A DNA stretch of 64,000 nucleotides, taken from Zea mays (lineage: Eukaryota; Streptophyta; Magnoliopsida; Poales; Poaceae). The position numbers and the translations under genes were made by a program. Shown here piece by piece: positions 1 through 10,678 of the stretch. The DNA lies in NCBI RefSeq assembly GCF_902167145.1, contig NC_050102.1, forward strand, positions 7,254,850 through 7,318,849, in the 5' to 3' direction. The first letter of the stretch is position 1, and each line of letters opens with the position of its first letter. The notes beneath the pieces were generated by a model. It had not been told where the DNA came from. It saw only the letters and a program-made list of their open reading frames with translations, and ran no database searches.

Positions 1-456
1 GTCTTCGCGTGGAGTCCCTCGGACCTGCCCGGCAAACCAAGGGATGTCGCCGAGCACTCGCGGGATATTCGGGCCGGAGCCCGACCCGCCAAGCAGCCTC
101 TGCGCCGATTCGACAAGGGGAAGCGCAGAGTGATAGGCGAGGAGATCCACAAGCTAAAAGAAGCGAAAAGCGTCAAGCTCAACCCTGAAAGGTGGGTCCT
201 CGGGGCGCCCCAGGGCATGGTCTTGGAGTTCATTATCTCCAAACGGGGCATCGAAGCCAACCAGGAGAAAACCCCGACCATCGCACAGCACCCCGAGCCC
301 TTGCTGGGGGTACCCGGGGGCTGCACACACCCCCGGGAAAGGCCGCTTGTCACCACCGACGTTCTGGAGCCCGGAACGTACAAGCTGGCCGGCGGTCAAG
401 GCGAGGTCTACGGCAACGCTTGGAACGTCCGACAGCTACGTTGCTTCTACCCTTAA
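1..456 (+). pseudogene. gypsy pol remnant: reverse transcriptase start joined to integrase C-terminus
   Basis: Frame 1 is open from the first base to a stop at 454-456. The first 50 or so codons match the start of Tat reverse transcriptase (RPAKQPLRRFDKGKRRVIGE). The protein then jumps from EEIHKL to KLNPERWVLGAPQGM, the region after the YVDD loop in normal RT, so over 100 residues including the catalytic loop are missing. It then jumps again into a GTYKL...WNVRQLRCFYP-like end typical of the integrase C-terminus. RNase H and the integrase core are absent. The open frame across both joins means the deletions preserved frame or the product was tolerated. It cannot encode an active polymerase. 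The 5' end lies outside the window. Confidence 0.75.
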
Positions 457-929
457 GATGTTTTCAAGCCATTCGTATACCTCGCTCCCACACAAGTCTC
501 AGTCGTCAAGGAAGGGCCGGCCTCGCCTCGGCAGAGCCCGACCCTCCCTCGGGGGCTAAAAAAGGGGGAACCCCTCTACGTCAAGATTGGGTGTACTTCT
601 CCGCATCCAAAATTTTCGATCAAAAAAGGCTTTTGCGTTCTCCCGGCTATGTCAGAAGCAGGGTCCCGAGGAGCGAACGTGGGTACATGTAAGTGGCGAG
701 GCCGACTGAGCCGAGGAACTCCTATGCCTCCGGGTTAAGGACACCTCACTCATCACCCGCCACGAAAAATGACCCAACTCGGGAAGCCACCCTATTATTG
801 ACAAGCTAAGCCGGACACACAAAATGAAAGGAAGAAGAGTGTGACTTCATGCAAGAAAAACAAAGTGTTCAGGCCTCAGCGGCCGCAGTAAGACACACGC
901 ACATCCAACAGAAACTGTTCCAACAAGAG

Positions 930-3900
930 TTAAGCGCCACCTTGGGAAGGAGTCGCGCCTTCAGTTCTGTCCCCGCCTTCGGTAAGGTCCATCTCGGCTT
1001 CCGGCGACGGCGCAGGGGGAAGGATCTCCGCCTCAAAGGTGGTCGCCAGCACCGCGCTCGGACCCGCGGCGACCGCGTCGAGCCGCTGAACTTCTGCCAG
1101 GGCGGCTTCGTCTTCGTCAGGAAGACAATACCCCTCACTAACCCGCTCCAGGTCCATAACATAGTGGGAAGCGAGCACGGCGAAGGCCCGCCTGACGCCG
1201 TGGTGTAGCGCCTCGCGGACTCTGCCGCGCGCGTGATCACCCAAGGCTTGAAGGCGGCTTTGAGGGGAGCTTCCTGAAGGGACGTCGCCGGAGCCAAGGA
1301 TCCGAAAAACGTCCGAGACGGCCTCGGACATGGCTGCGAGGTCAGCCTCCCTCTGCTCGGCAGCTCCGGCAAGCGCCTCGGCGAGCGCCTTGGCGGACTC
1401 GTCAAGGGCGGACTCGAGCTCTGCGAACAACCAGAAGAAAGACCTCAAATACAAGCAGAGGAAACAGACAAGAACAAGAACCAGGGACGGCCAAGGCGTA
1501 CCTCCGGTTCGGGCACGCTGCTCCGAGGCCGCGATCTGGGCTACGGCTAAGTCGGCCGCGAGGGTTTCAGCCCGGCTTTCAGCCTCGGCAGCCCGGCCCT
1601 GAGATTGGTCCCGCTCCTCGACGACCTGGACGAACTTCGACCGCTGCCGTTGCGCCTCTGCGTGCGCCGCTGCCGCCTCCGCACGCGCTGCTGCCGCCTC
1701 GGCTCTCAGGTCAGTGCAGAGCAACTGGAGGTCCGCCACCTTGGCATCCTGCTGAGAAAGGCGCGCAGTAGCCCCGGCGAGCGAGGTCCTCAGGGATCGC
1801 AGCGAGCCCCAGACATCGACCTCGCGACGAATGAACGATGACTTGGCGGCGCTCCGATCCGTCAGGTCCTGGGGGAAGGAAACAGGGCGTCATGAAGAAC
1901 GCCTCGCTCACAGAAAAGAAAAGGTATGCCTGAAACCGTTAACTGGAGGATTTTGGGGACGTCCCTGCAGAAAACCTCCAGCGACGACCGGAGCGACCCC
2001 ACCGTTGCTTCAGCACACTCGCGGAGCTCATCCCAGGACTGGTCCTCCTGTTCATCGTCGAGAACGAAGACAGGGTCCGAGGCCTCGCGGGTCCGAAACC
2101 GGAGCAACTGGCGCCGGGCCCCGGGGCTCCGCCGCACAGCAATGAGGCTGCCGCCCGGCTGGACGGATCGCGCCTCCACGCCCACCTCTTCCGAGGCACT
2201 GGGCGCCGACGCATCAGCCGTCTCGACGCCGGCAGCAGCCGGTCGCTCTCCGACTGGGACGGCGGCGACTTCGGTGGTGGCAGGCGCCAGCATGGCCGGC
2301 ACGACAGGCGGGCTCGGGACCACGTCGGCGTCAGCCGCCTCCCCTATCACGATGGCCGCCTCGGCAGAAGAGCCAGCCTCGGGAACCTGCTCCCCAGCGA
2401 CGGGTGCCGCCCGAGCCCCCTGCGGTGAAACACCCTACGAAAGGGTCAGCTGAACGACAAGGCCCGGGGCGGCGCTGGCCGCACAGGCCGGCGCCGTCTT
2501 AAGGGCCTTCCGGGGTGCCAGGTCGGTCTGGCCATGGCTTCGCTTGCTGAGGGAAAAAGGAAAATCACGGCCGAGACATATGAATGGAAAGCCAAGACGA
2601 AGACATTCCAAGATACTAACCCACTCCGGGCCATGATCCACCGCGCCTGGGGGGAAGTTTCTTGGATCCCAGCTCCCGGAACAGCCGTCGAGGTCCGCTT
2701 CGCCGGCAACTTCGGCGCCACCCTTGCTTTGGACACCCGAGGAGCAGATTGCCCGGGCACTGTCACGATGACTTGAGGGTCACCTCCATGCGCTGCCGGT
2801 ACGAGCGACGGCTCTTGGGGAGCAGACGCCCTGACCTGGCCCCCCAGAGTCACCTCAGCTCCTCCAGCCGAGGGGTCAGGTGCCCTCTCGGGTTGCCCCC
2901 GTGCCTCGGGCCGGGACCCCGACGCCCCGACTCCGGGGACTGACGGCGTCGGCCCGCTCGGGGGCTGGCTCGACGGCTCCTGGCCACACCCCAAGTCGGG
3001 GCTGAGGCCGAGACGGGCGGCCATGTCGTCCTCCTCATCATCATCGTCGTCGTCGTCGTCGTCGGGCGTCTCCGGCGACGGTTCCCTCGGGAGTCCCTCC
3101 CTCTCCTGCTGGCGACGGCGCTTTTCCAAGGCGTCCCGAGCCCGCCTCCGCTCGCGGGCCCGGGCCTTCTCCGCGTCCTTCTTCTTCTTCTCCTCCGCGG
3201 CGACCCGCCGCGCTGCTCGGTCCACCGCATCCTCCGGGACTCGTGGCCGGGAAGGCTTGTGCCACCCCACCTCCTGAAGAAAGGGGGGAAAGAAGCCCGA
3301 TCGTAAGAACCAGGAGCAACCCGATGTATGAAGAAGGAAGGAGCGAACACTCACCAGAGTCACGCACCCCTGGTCGGGGCGCATCCGAAGCTGGGAAAAG
3401 GCGTGGGGGTCCGGCTTCCCCAACGCAGCCGACACCCGCCATTGGAGGGCGTCGAAGGGAAGAGGTTCAGGGGACATCCGTGAGCCCTCCCAGTCAGCCT
3501 CCGGGGTCATCTCCCAAAGCGACAGCCGTCGCTCCGCCAAGGGAAGCACCCTCCAACGGTGGATGGCGGCAATCACTCCCGCTGCAGTGAGTCCCCCCTC
3601 CCGCAACGCCTCCAAGGCCTGGAGAAGGGGTCCGAGGTTCTTCTGTCTTTCGTGCGGGGTCCCGTGACGCCAGGCGTCGGTGGCGGCGGTGACTACTCGC
3701 TGGGAGAACGGCGGGAGCAACTCACCGTCGTTCCGGAGGTAGAACCACCGGCGCTGCCACCCCTTGTTCGAGGACGCGAGGATGGCAGGAATATACTGCG
3801 ACGCCCGCGACTGCCTCAGCAGGAGGGTGCAGCCGCCGGCCCGCACCGCTGCGCGGACTTTCCTCTCCCCCGTCGGCGAGGCAAAAAGCTCGGCGAAAAA

Positions 3901-4278
3901 GAGATGGGTCCACAAATCCCAATGGGGGGCGATCCCCAAATACCCTTCGCACACCGCTACGAAGATAGCGGCCTGCGAGATGGAGTTGGGGGTGAGGTTG
4001 TGCAACTCCACCCCATAGTGGTACAGGATCGCCCGCATAAAGCGGCCCGCCGGCACACCGAATCCCCGCTCGTGGAAGGAGACGAAGCTCACGACGTACC
4101 CCGGCGGTGGGGATGGAGCGGCTCCGCCCACGGGAGGAATCCATTCTGGTCGCTGCTCATTGGTGAGAGGGCGAAGCAAACCCTCGCCGACCAGCTCCTC
4201 CAGATCGCTCGCCGTCACCGTGGAAAAGGGCCATGGATCGCGCGGCGAGATGATGGTCACCCGGTCAGCCATCACCAA
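930..4278 (-). pseudogene. antisense multi-exon ORF of the gypsy element (putative gypsy-type transposase domain, PF04195-like, plus coiled coil)
   Basis: This reads opposite to pol. Exon 1 starts at 4278 and encodes a domain with EWIPP, GYVVSFVSFHERGFG, PAGRFMRAILYHYGVELHNL, and LGIAPHWDLWTHLFFAELF, which I recognise as the plant 'putative gypsy type transposon' domain. Later parts are charged: a Lys/Arg/Glu helix, nine consecutive Asp codons near 3025-3062, and an Ala/Glu/Arg coiled coil (about 1510-1850) ending at 930. Several GT-AG introns fit: gtgagtg...ttcag around 3275-3355, gttagtatc...cctcag around 2535-2625, and gtacgcc...cgcag around 1422-1503. Such antisense ORFs are known in Tat elements; their function is not. 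Exon borders are by eye and I cannot tell whether this copy is intact. Confidence 0.6.
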
Positions 4279-4404
4279 AACGGAGGGGATGGCGGCGCAA
4301 GGGGCAGGAAGGGCGGTTTTCTCTTCTCTGGCTAGAGTCTCTCGGGTTGCGAAAACCTAAAGGAGGAGGCAGGAAGCGGAGCAAAGAACCGTCACCAGAC
4401 CCTC

Positions 4405-4425
4405 TCCCAGGTATATAAAGACCAA
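4405..4425 (-). promoter_or_regulatory. candidate TATA box for the antisense ORF
   Basis: The + strand reads ggtatataaag near 4411, giving ctttatatacc on the - strand about 130 bp upstream of the antisense start at 4278. The TATATA core is near-symmetrical, so strand is not decided by the motif alone. Function is inferred from position. Confidence 0.3.
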
Positions 4426-4770
4426 GGCGAGACCGTTTCCAGCGCTCCGCCCGGACCGGATGCGGGATTCAAAAAACGCGAAGCGAAACAGCCGTTCCTC
4501 GAACGGCTCGCGCACGCGCAACGGCCGCCCGGCCAACAGCTCGCCCCGTCGCATTAACTCCACGGCGGGACAGGCGGCGCTTCTGGCAGGAGAAGCTGGC
4601 GACGCTTCGCCTTCGCCGAAATAACCGCGCCAGAAAAGGTACGCCACGTCGTTCGATTTTGTATCCTTTTCCTTTTTTCCTCTTTCTCTATCTCTTGCAA
4701 CAGGGACCGGGAAAGGGGGATACCCCGAAAAGGATCCTTCCCCGTGAAGGAACCGGGCTCCGAGCCTCCC

Positions 4771-4980
4771 TACTGATCAGAGGTTCGAAGGCTGGCCCCC
4801 CGAGGGGTTCAACAGCCGCCTCAGATCGCGTGGGCCCTACACCCACTACTGGTCAGAGGTTCGAAGGCCGGCCCCCCGAAGGGTTCCACGGCCGCCTCAG
4901 GCTACTCGGGCTCCGCGCCCATTACTGATCAGGGGTTCGAAGGCTGGCCCCCGAAGGGTTCACAGTCGCCTCAGACGCCG
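4771..4980. repeat. three tandem copies of a ~75-bp unit
   Basis: The phrase ctactgatcagaggttcgaa, followed by ggctggccccc and ending cgcctcag, begins near 4771, 4846 and 4922, with substitutions between copies. It lies in the non-coding stretch between the antisense ORF start and the 3' LTR. Confidence 0.8.
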
Positions 4981-5707
4981 AGCGAGGGATGACCAGGGGT
5001 ACGTTCGATACATAACCAAGGCTCGGGCTGCTCTCCCGAGGTACCCTAGGACATTTCCGAGACCAGCGGGAGCGATCTTGTAACGGAATCCCATCAGAGG
5101 GAGGCATCGAGCCCTCGGACCCCATCGCCAGGGGACCGGGTCCGGCAGATCACCTGTAGGTACTTTTGGGCGTGCCTCTGGGCCCCTAGCCGACCCCTAA
5201 CGAACGGGGCACGGACGTCCACTCGGATTACCCGCTTGCAGCTCACCAGAGACACCATGTTCGGCGCCCATCGAGGGTAACATGGCGCTTTCCCCCCTCC
5301 TCCTTGCGGAAAGGCAACGCAGGGGCGTATGTAAAAAAGCCGAGTCTGTCCCTGATAGTCCTCTCGCCCTGTGCAGAGGCTCGGGGGCTGCTCTCGCAAA
5401 CCCGGCTCCGGCCGAACCGTTGACAGCGTCAACATACCAGCCCGAGAACTTGGGCCCCGACCGTACACCCGGGCTACGGCCAGTTCGCATGAGGGAACAA
5501 CCAGACCGGCCGAAGCGTTACGCAAGGCATTAAGACCTCGGAGGAGTGAAACCACCCCTCCGAGGCCTCGGGGGCTACACCCGGCGGGTGCGCTCGCGCG
5601 CACCCACCGGAACAAAATGCAACCGAGAAAGGCTAGTCCCCTTGCAAAAAAGTGCGACGAAAGCCTCCAAGCGAGTGCTAACACTCCCTTCGAGGCTCGG
5701 GGGCTAC
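4981..5707. other. non-coding 3' region of the gypsy element ending in the polypurine tract
   Basis: GC-rich sequence with repeated 'ctcgggggct' phrases and no convincing coding frame. The last bases before the LTR, ctcgggggctac at 5696-5707, are the expected polypurine tract. Confidence 0.6.
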
Positions 5708-6201
5708 TGTCGGGGACCATAATTAGGGGTACCCTCAAGACGCCTAATTCTCAGCTGGTAACCCCCATCAGCATAAAGCTGCAAAGGCCTGATGGGTGCG
5801 ATTAAGTCAGGGATCAGTCCGTACGAGCGACTCGATCGTGCCTCGCCCGAGCCTAGCCTCGGACAAGGGCAGCCGACCCCGGAGGATTTCCGTCTCGCCC
5901 GAGGCCCCCCTCCAACGGCGGACACATCTCCGGCTCGCTCGAGGCCCTGCCTTCGCTAAGAAGCAACCCTGACTAAATCGCCGCACCGACCGACCGAATC
6001 GCAAGAGCATTTAGCGCAAAGGTGGCCTAACACCTTTATCCTGACGCGCGCCCCCCCGGCAGAGCCGAAGTGACCGCTGTCACTTCGCCGCTCCACTGAC
6101 CGGCCTGACAGAAGGACAGCGCCGCCTGCGCCACTCCGACTGCAGTGCCACTTGACAGAGTGAGACTGACAGGCAGTCAGGTCCTGCCAAAGACACCATA
6201 G

Positions 6202-6770
6202 GAAGCTCCGCCCGACCCAGGGCTCGGACTCGGGCTAAGCCCCGGAAGACGGCGAACTCCGCTCCGCCCGACCTAGGGCTCGGACTCGGGCTAAGCCCCG
6301 GAAGACGGCGAACTCCGCTCCGCCCGACCCAGGGCTCGGACTCGGGCTAAGCCCCGGAAGACGGCGAACTCCGCTCCGCCCGACCTAGGGCTTGGACTCG
6401 GGCTAAGCCCCGGAAGACGGCGAACTCCGCTCCGCTCGACCCAGGGCTCGGACTCGGGCTAAGCCCCGGAAGACGGCGAACTCCGCTCCGCCCGACCCAG
6501 GGCTCGGACTCGGGCTAAGTCCCGGAAGACGGCGAACTCCGCTCCGCCCGACCCAGGGCTCGGACTCGGGCTAAGCCCCGGAAGACGGCGAACTCCGCTC
6601 CGCCCGACCCAGGGCTCGGACTTGGGCTAAGCCCCGGAAGACGGCGAACTCCGCTCCGCCCGACCCAGGGCTCGGACTCGGGCTAAGCCCCGGAAGACGA
6701 CGAACTCCGCTCTGCCCGACCCAGGGCTCGGACTCGGGCTCAGCCCGAGAAGACGACGAACTCCGCTTCG
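6202..6770. repeat. 56-bp tandem array inside the LTR U3 (about 10 copies)
   Basis: The unit reads ctccgctccgcccgacccag, then ggctcggactcgggctaagc, then cccggaagacggcgaa (56 bp). Copies differ by single substitutions such as acctagg or aagtccc, and the last ones decay from 6730. It lies upstream of the TATA box, where it could act as repeated promoter elements (inference). Confidence 0.9.
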
Positions 6771-7290
6771 CCCGACCCCAGGGCTCGGACTCCGCCCTGG
6801 CCTTTGCCGAACGACCTCCGCCTCGCCCGACCCAGGGGCTCGGACTCGGCCTCGGCCACTGAAGACAGACTTGACCTCGGCTTCGGAGGAGCCTCCACGT
6901 CGCCCAACCTAGGGCGCAGGCCAGCCACGTCAACAGGAAGCGCCATCATCACCTTACCCCGAGCTGACTCGGGCCGCAGAAGAACAAGACCGGTGTCCCA
7001 TCTGGCTAGCTCCGCCAGATAGGCAATGATGGCGCCCCGCAAGCCCTGTGACGACGGCGGCTCTCAGCTCTCTTACGGAAGCAGGAGGACGTCAGCAAGG
7101 ACTCAACCGCTCCGACAGTTGTCCCTCCGCCAGGCTCCGTTGCTCCTCCGACGACCACGACATCACACCAGCAGGGTGCCAAGATCTCTCCGGCTGCCAC
7201 ATCGGCATGTACTTAGGGCGCTAGCTCTCCCCCGCTAGACACGTAGCACTCTGCTACACCCCCGTTGTACACCTGGATCCACTCCTTACG

Positions 7291-7300
7291 ACTATAAAAG
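7291..7300 (+). promoter_or_regulatory. TATA box of the gypsy LTR
   Basis: actataaaag, about 300 bp before the LTR end, followed by GC-rich leader sequence; a typical position for the U3/R border. Confidence 0.6.
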
Positions 7301-7601
7301 GAAGGACCAGGGCCCTCTTAGAGAGGGTTGGCCGCGCGGGGACGAGGACGGGACAGGCGCTCTCTTGGGGCCGCTCGCTTCCCTCACCCGCGTGGACGCT
7401 TGTAACCCCCTACAGCAAGCGCACCCGACCTGGGCGCGGGACGAACACGAAGGCCGCGGGATTTCCACCTCTCTCACGCCCGTCTCCGGCCACCTCGCTT
7501 CCCCCTTCGCGCTCGCCCACGCGCTCGACCCATCTGGACTGGGGCACGCAGCGACATTCACTCGTCGGCTTAGGGACCCCCCGGTCTCGAAACGCCGACA
7601 G

Positions 7602-8980
7602 AAACATTTTCTCATAACGGTATAACACATATTTTGTATGTAAGTTATCGTAGTATACTGGTATTATATATTCCCGTTGCAACGCATGGGCATTCAGCTA
7701 TCATGTATAGAAGTCTGCACGGTACTGTTGGTTGCAATGTAGTGATGAAATAGTTAGATTGAAATAACAAAATTTATGTATGGCTAGGATCACAAATTAA
7801 TTACGAAACATTTTCACATAACAGTATAACACACATTTGTTCATAAGTTATCATGATATTAAATGTTTCCGTTGCAACGCGGGCACCCACCTATATGTGT
7901 TTATGTCTACATCTATGACAGGAAACACATCTACTACATCTCTCTCCAAGCTCACTTGCTATCATTGCACAATGCGTAGTAGTAGATAAGTATCACCGAT
8001 ATTCTTGAATTATATTTTTGGATGGAGGTAATATTATTTAAAGAAGAGCTTTGCATGTTATTTCTTTTGTTTGAATAATGCATTATACTTAAATTCCCTT
8101 TTTGCATGTGTGAAATTTTTTCTTCGTAATATTTTTTCCATGGATCAGACTTGTGAGTCATTTTCATAAACCAACGCCAAACATGAATCCATGTTTCCTA
8201 CTTCAAACCCCGAACAAACTCCATGAGCAGGAGGCATTCGCGTTGTCGTCGCTCATCGATGACGAGAAGAAGCTTGACGACTGTCAGTTCGACCTCTAAA
8301 AGCAGTCTTACGTGGTCGCATGCGCCGCTGTGTACGACAAGCTCCCGCGAAGCCGCCGCTTGGACGCGATCCAGAGCAGCTGCACCGCGCTATCCATCGT
8401 TAAGCAGGGGGGTACTACCTCGCTGATGAGCCCGGGGTGCACTTCGTTTGGCAGCCCAACCAAGAGTCATCGGTACTCGTCATGTTGCGTGCGTTCGACG
8501 ACTACTATATCGAGGATTGTGGCGTGATCTTGGCGCCGGAGGTGACACAGAGGAGGATCGACAACAGTGACCAGTTCGTCATCCTCGCCACCGTCAAGGT
8601 AGCTTTTGTGCCGGCCTGCCTTTAATTCTCTTCGCAAACACATACACACTTACCTTTTTGTTTAAGCAAGAGCATATGATGGTGCGTGTCTGATGACTAA
8701 CGATGTACGAGGGAATTTTTCCGGCATGTGTGGAACGTGCTCGTGCTCTCCAATGATGAGACTATACAAATCGTGGCATATATCGAAGTCTGCATGATAC
8801 TGATGGTTGCAATGTAGTGGTGAAATAACTAGATTAAAATAACAAAATTTATGTATGGCTAGAATCACAAATTGATTATGAAACATTTTCTCATAACAAT
8901 ATAACACAGATTTTGTATATAAGTTATCGTAGTATACTGGTATTATATATTCTCGTTGCAACGCACGGGCATCCAGCTAG
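7602..8980 (+). mobile_element. Helitron-like element carrying PP2C gene fragments (left copy, 5'-truncated)
   Basis: The 3' end reads cgttgcaacgcacgggcatc then cagCTAG|T at 8977-8981, the CTRR-T end of Helitrons. In internal module copies ending cgttgcaacg the flanking ccc/ggg bases allow a short terminal hairpin. There are no terminal inverted repeats. Two further 3'-end-like modules sit at about 7670-7697 and 7868-7895. The whole stretch is the reverse complement of 22411-24047, and the match stops exactly at CTAG on the 3' side, as expected for independent insertions. The gypsy LTR cuts it at 7601. The 5' end was not located. Confidence 0.6.
8229..8598 (+). pseudogene. captured exon fragments of a protein phosphatase 2C gene
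   Basis: Read in frame, this gives SSLIDDEKKLDDCQFDL, an in-frame TAA, then KQSYVVACAAVYDKLPRSRR and CTALSIVKQG. After a deletion it resumes with YYLADEPGVHFVWQPN and RAFDDYYIEDCGVILAPEVT, then QFVILAT, followed by a gt splice-donor-like site at 8599. These are the middle exons of plant PP2C phosphatases (consensus DNSGCTALS..., MSRAFGDY..KD.GV, QFVILATDG). The GDSR motif, parts of the metal-binding residues and both gene ends are missing, so it cannot be an active phosphatase. About 240 bp present in the right-hand copy is missing at about 8407. Confidence 0.75.
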
Positions 8981-9349
8981 TAATAAATATAATAACCGAT
9001 GCAAGAGTCACTCGAATTAAAATATAGTATTAACTAAGCTTGAGCATAGCTCGAACTTAGCTCCGAGAATAGACTTTATCAACATATCAGTAAGATTATC
9101 ACGAGTACTTGTCTTGCATACTAAACATAATCTTTTTTGTAAACCTCGCCTTAGAACTCAAATCATAATCCAACGGCAAAGAAAAGAGGCCCTTCTCCGT
9201 GACTATACGGGTGTGTTTCGTTCAGCTTTTTGAACCATATCCGCTGTAAAATATCTAGAATCTCAATCAAATGGGTACAATTAATAGCAGAATATATTTC
9301 CAAAAAATACAGTTTTCTCCGGCTCAATTATCAAGCTACCATGCTCTTA
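8981..9349 (-). pseudogene. intergenic stretch with a Copia RNase H C-terminus remnant
   Basis: On the - strand, about 9115-9018 reads STRDNLTDMLIKSI followed by LGAKFELCSSLVN, matching the C-terminal end of Copia polyproteins (consensus NPADMLTKPL, KFELC..LVN). It is short and isolated. The rest (9119-9349) is AT-rich with no recognisable feature. Confidence 0.5.
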
Positions 9350-10524
9350 TAGAGCATACGGGAAATTTCAACTGTTCTTTCCCGATCGTTTTCGAATTGT
9401 TCAGAAACCGATTAGAAACGGTGCGAAAACGATTTAGCTAGTTTTTCAACCGTTTTCGTATTTTTCGTTTCCGAGTCATGCTAATACCGTTTTCTACTGT
9501 TTTATATAATATGAGATAGATCTAGCATATAATTTATTTAAGTTATAGACTTTTGTTGTGTTCAAGTGAATGTATAAGCGAAAAGCAAATGTTATAATTA
9601 CTTTAACTAATATGAATGATGAAAAAAGGGTCGTTTGTGTATTTCTAAATCTTAAAAATTAGGCAATACATCACTTTATTATTGTTGAGCACCAAAATGA
9701 GCGGGCGGACGGTCCGGCCTTGAGGCCGGACGGTCCGGACAGTCCGCGCCTGTGGGCCGGACGGTCCGCGCTTGCGCAGAGCAGTTTAGGGTTCCGAGTT
9801 TTGTGCTATGATTATTGGCTAGATTCGCGGAATTAACTCGGAATCTAGTCGTGTAAAGGGTCCAGCCCCCCTCCTCTATATAAAGAGAGGTCTACGGCCG
9901 ATTTGTAATCAACAATCGAATCAATACAACTTCTACTCGCATTTATTTCCAGTACAATTAGGAGTAGTTTTAGTCTAGTTCTAGTTTAGCTTCTCAATCC
10001 CTAAATTCTTCGCCTCTCTTCGACTCTACGCCGATTAGAGGAGTCTAGGTCGGCCGGCCCGAGCCTAGACAACCCCTAGGATCTCTCCTCCCCGACGGGG
10101 TCCCTCCCGGGAGCGAGATCCAGGCGCCGCCGGCGATCTTCCGCCGCCCCTGCACACGCGCGGACCGTCCGGCCCTAGGGCGCGGACCGTCCGGACGTCA
10201 GGCAGGAAACCCTAGCCCTTGCGCCAGGTCGCGGACCGTCCGGCCCCAGGCCGCGGACCGTCCGCGCCTGACCAGAGAGCACCGCCGCCGGTTCTTCTTG
10301 AGTATTTGGCGCTCCAAAAAAGCGTCAACAATTATGTTTTTGATAAAACTACAAAATAGTTATCTTTCCGACTATAGTTTATCGTTTTCGATCGTTTTCA
10401 AATAACCGACAATTCCGATCCCGTATTTCGACCGTTGGTTTTCGTTTTCGTCCCGACCAAAAAATATGAAAAGAAAAACAATTTAGCTGTTTTTTCGATT
10501 GTTTTCGACCGTTTTTCTTCCCTA
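9350..10524. mobile_element. Ac/Ds-like hAT remnant, split by the gypsy LTR
   Basis: 9350-9682 and 10331-10524 are full of 'cgttttcg', 'cccgatcg' and 'accgtt' phrases, and the right end reads tttttcttcccta. This resembles the subterminal and terminal sequence of maize Ac/Ds (CCGTTTTCATCCCTA) as I remember it. The left end is taken as tagagcatacgggaaa at 9350. The ends are decayed and no 8-bp duplication was recovered. The part right of the LTR occurs again at 17518-17711. Confidence 0.45.
9683..10330 (+). repeat. LTR with TSD on both sides (solo-LTR configuration)
   Basis: 648 bp, TGTTGAGC...GTCAACA, flanked by attat at 9678-9682 and 10331-10335. It differs from the second LTR by a few substitutions and one 7-bp gap. 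TATA box tctatataaag at 9875-9885. It contains at least six GGACNGTCC palindromes. Confidence 0.9.
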
Positions 10525-10678
10525 CCGTCGGCTCGTAGCAGTTTTCTTACATCTCACAGCAGCTTAAGATTTCAGGAGTCTGCAGCATTATGCGTGCGTT
10601 CAGCATTATATAGATTTGCCAGTGGATCGGTCCAAACTCCAAAGGATATATCTGGTCATCTGGATATGGCTCGACGAC
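10331..10678. repeat. 348-bp duplicated flank, copy 1
   Basis: Starts attatgtttttgataaaac and ends ggctcgacgac at 10678; it appears identical by eye to 17518-17865, where it is the true right flank of the element. After 10678 the sequence switches to gag (acatagtacacatag), while after 17865 it continues as host DNA (caccactagcc). Confidence 0.9.

Larger units (their letters stand above)
1..7601 (+). mobile_element. 3' portion of a Tat-lineage Ty3/gypsy LTR retrotransposon
   Basis: The window opens inside the element: a pol remnant, a long 3' non-coding part with a spliced antisense ORF, a polypurine tract (ctcgggggctac) and the 3' LTR. Loss of most of pol makes it non-autonomous. The antisense ORF between pol and the 3' LTR is a known trait of Tat-lineage gypsy elements. 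The LTR ends (TGTCGG...CCGACA) and the 56-bp array resemble maize Flip/Huck-type elements, but the family name is from memory. The LTR end abuts a Helitron whose uninterrupted copy lies near 24040, so gaaac at 7602-7606 is the probable TSD. The 5' half is outside the window. Confidence 0.85.
5708..7601 (+). repeat. 3' LTR of the Tat gypsy element (1894 bp)
   Basis: It starts tgtcggggaccataatt right after the polypurine tract and ends gccgaca at 7601, giving TGTCGG/CCGACA ends. Homology to the interrupted Helitron resumes immediately after. It contains the 56-bp array and a TATA box (actataaaag at 7291-7300), which places the transcription start near 7325. Confidence 0.85.

Noticed and set aside
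6202..6770. CRISPR-like array
   Set aside because: Contiguous 56-bp tandem units without spacers, in a plant LTR.
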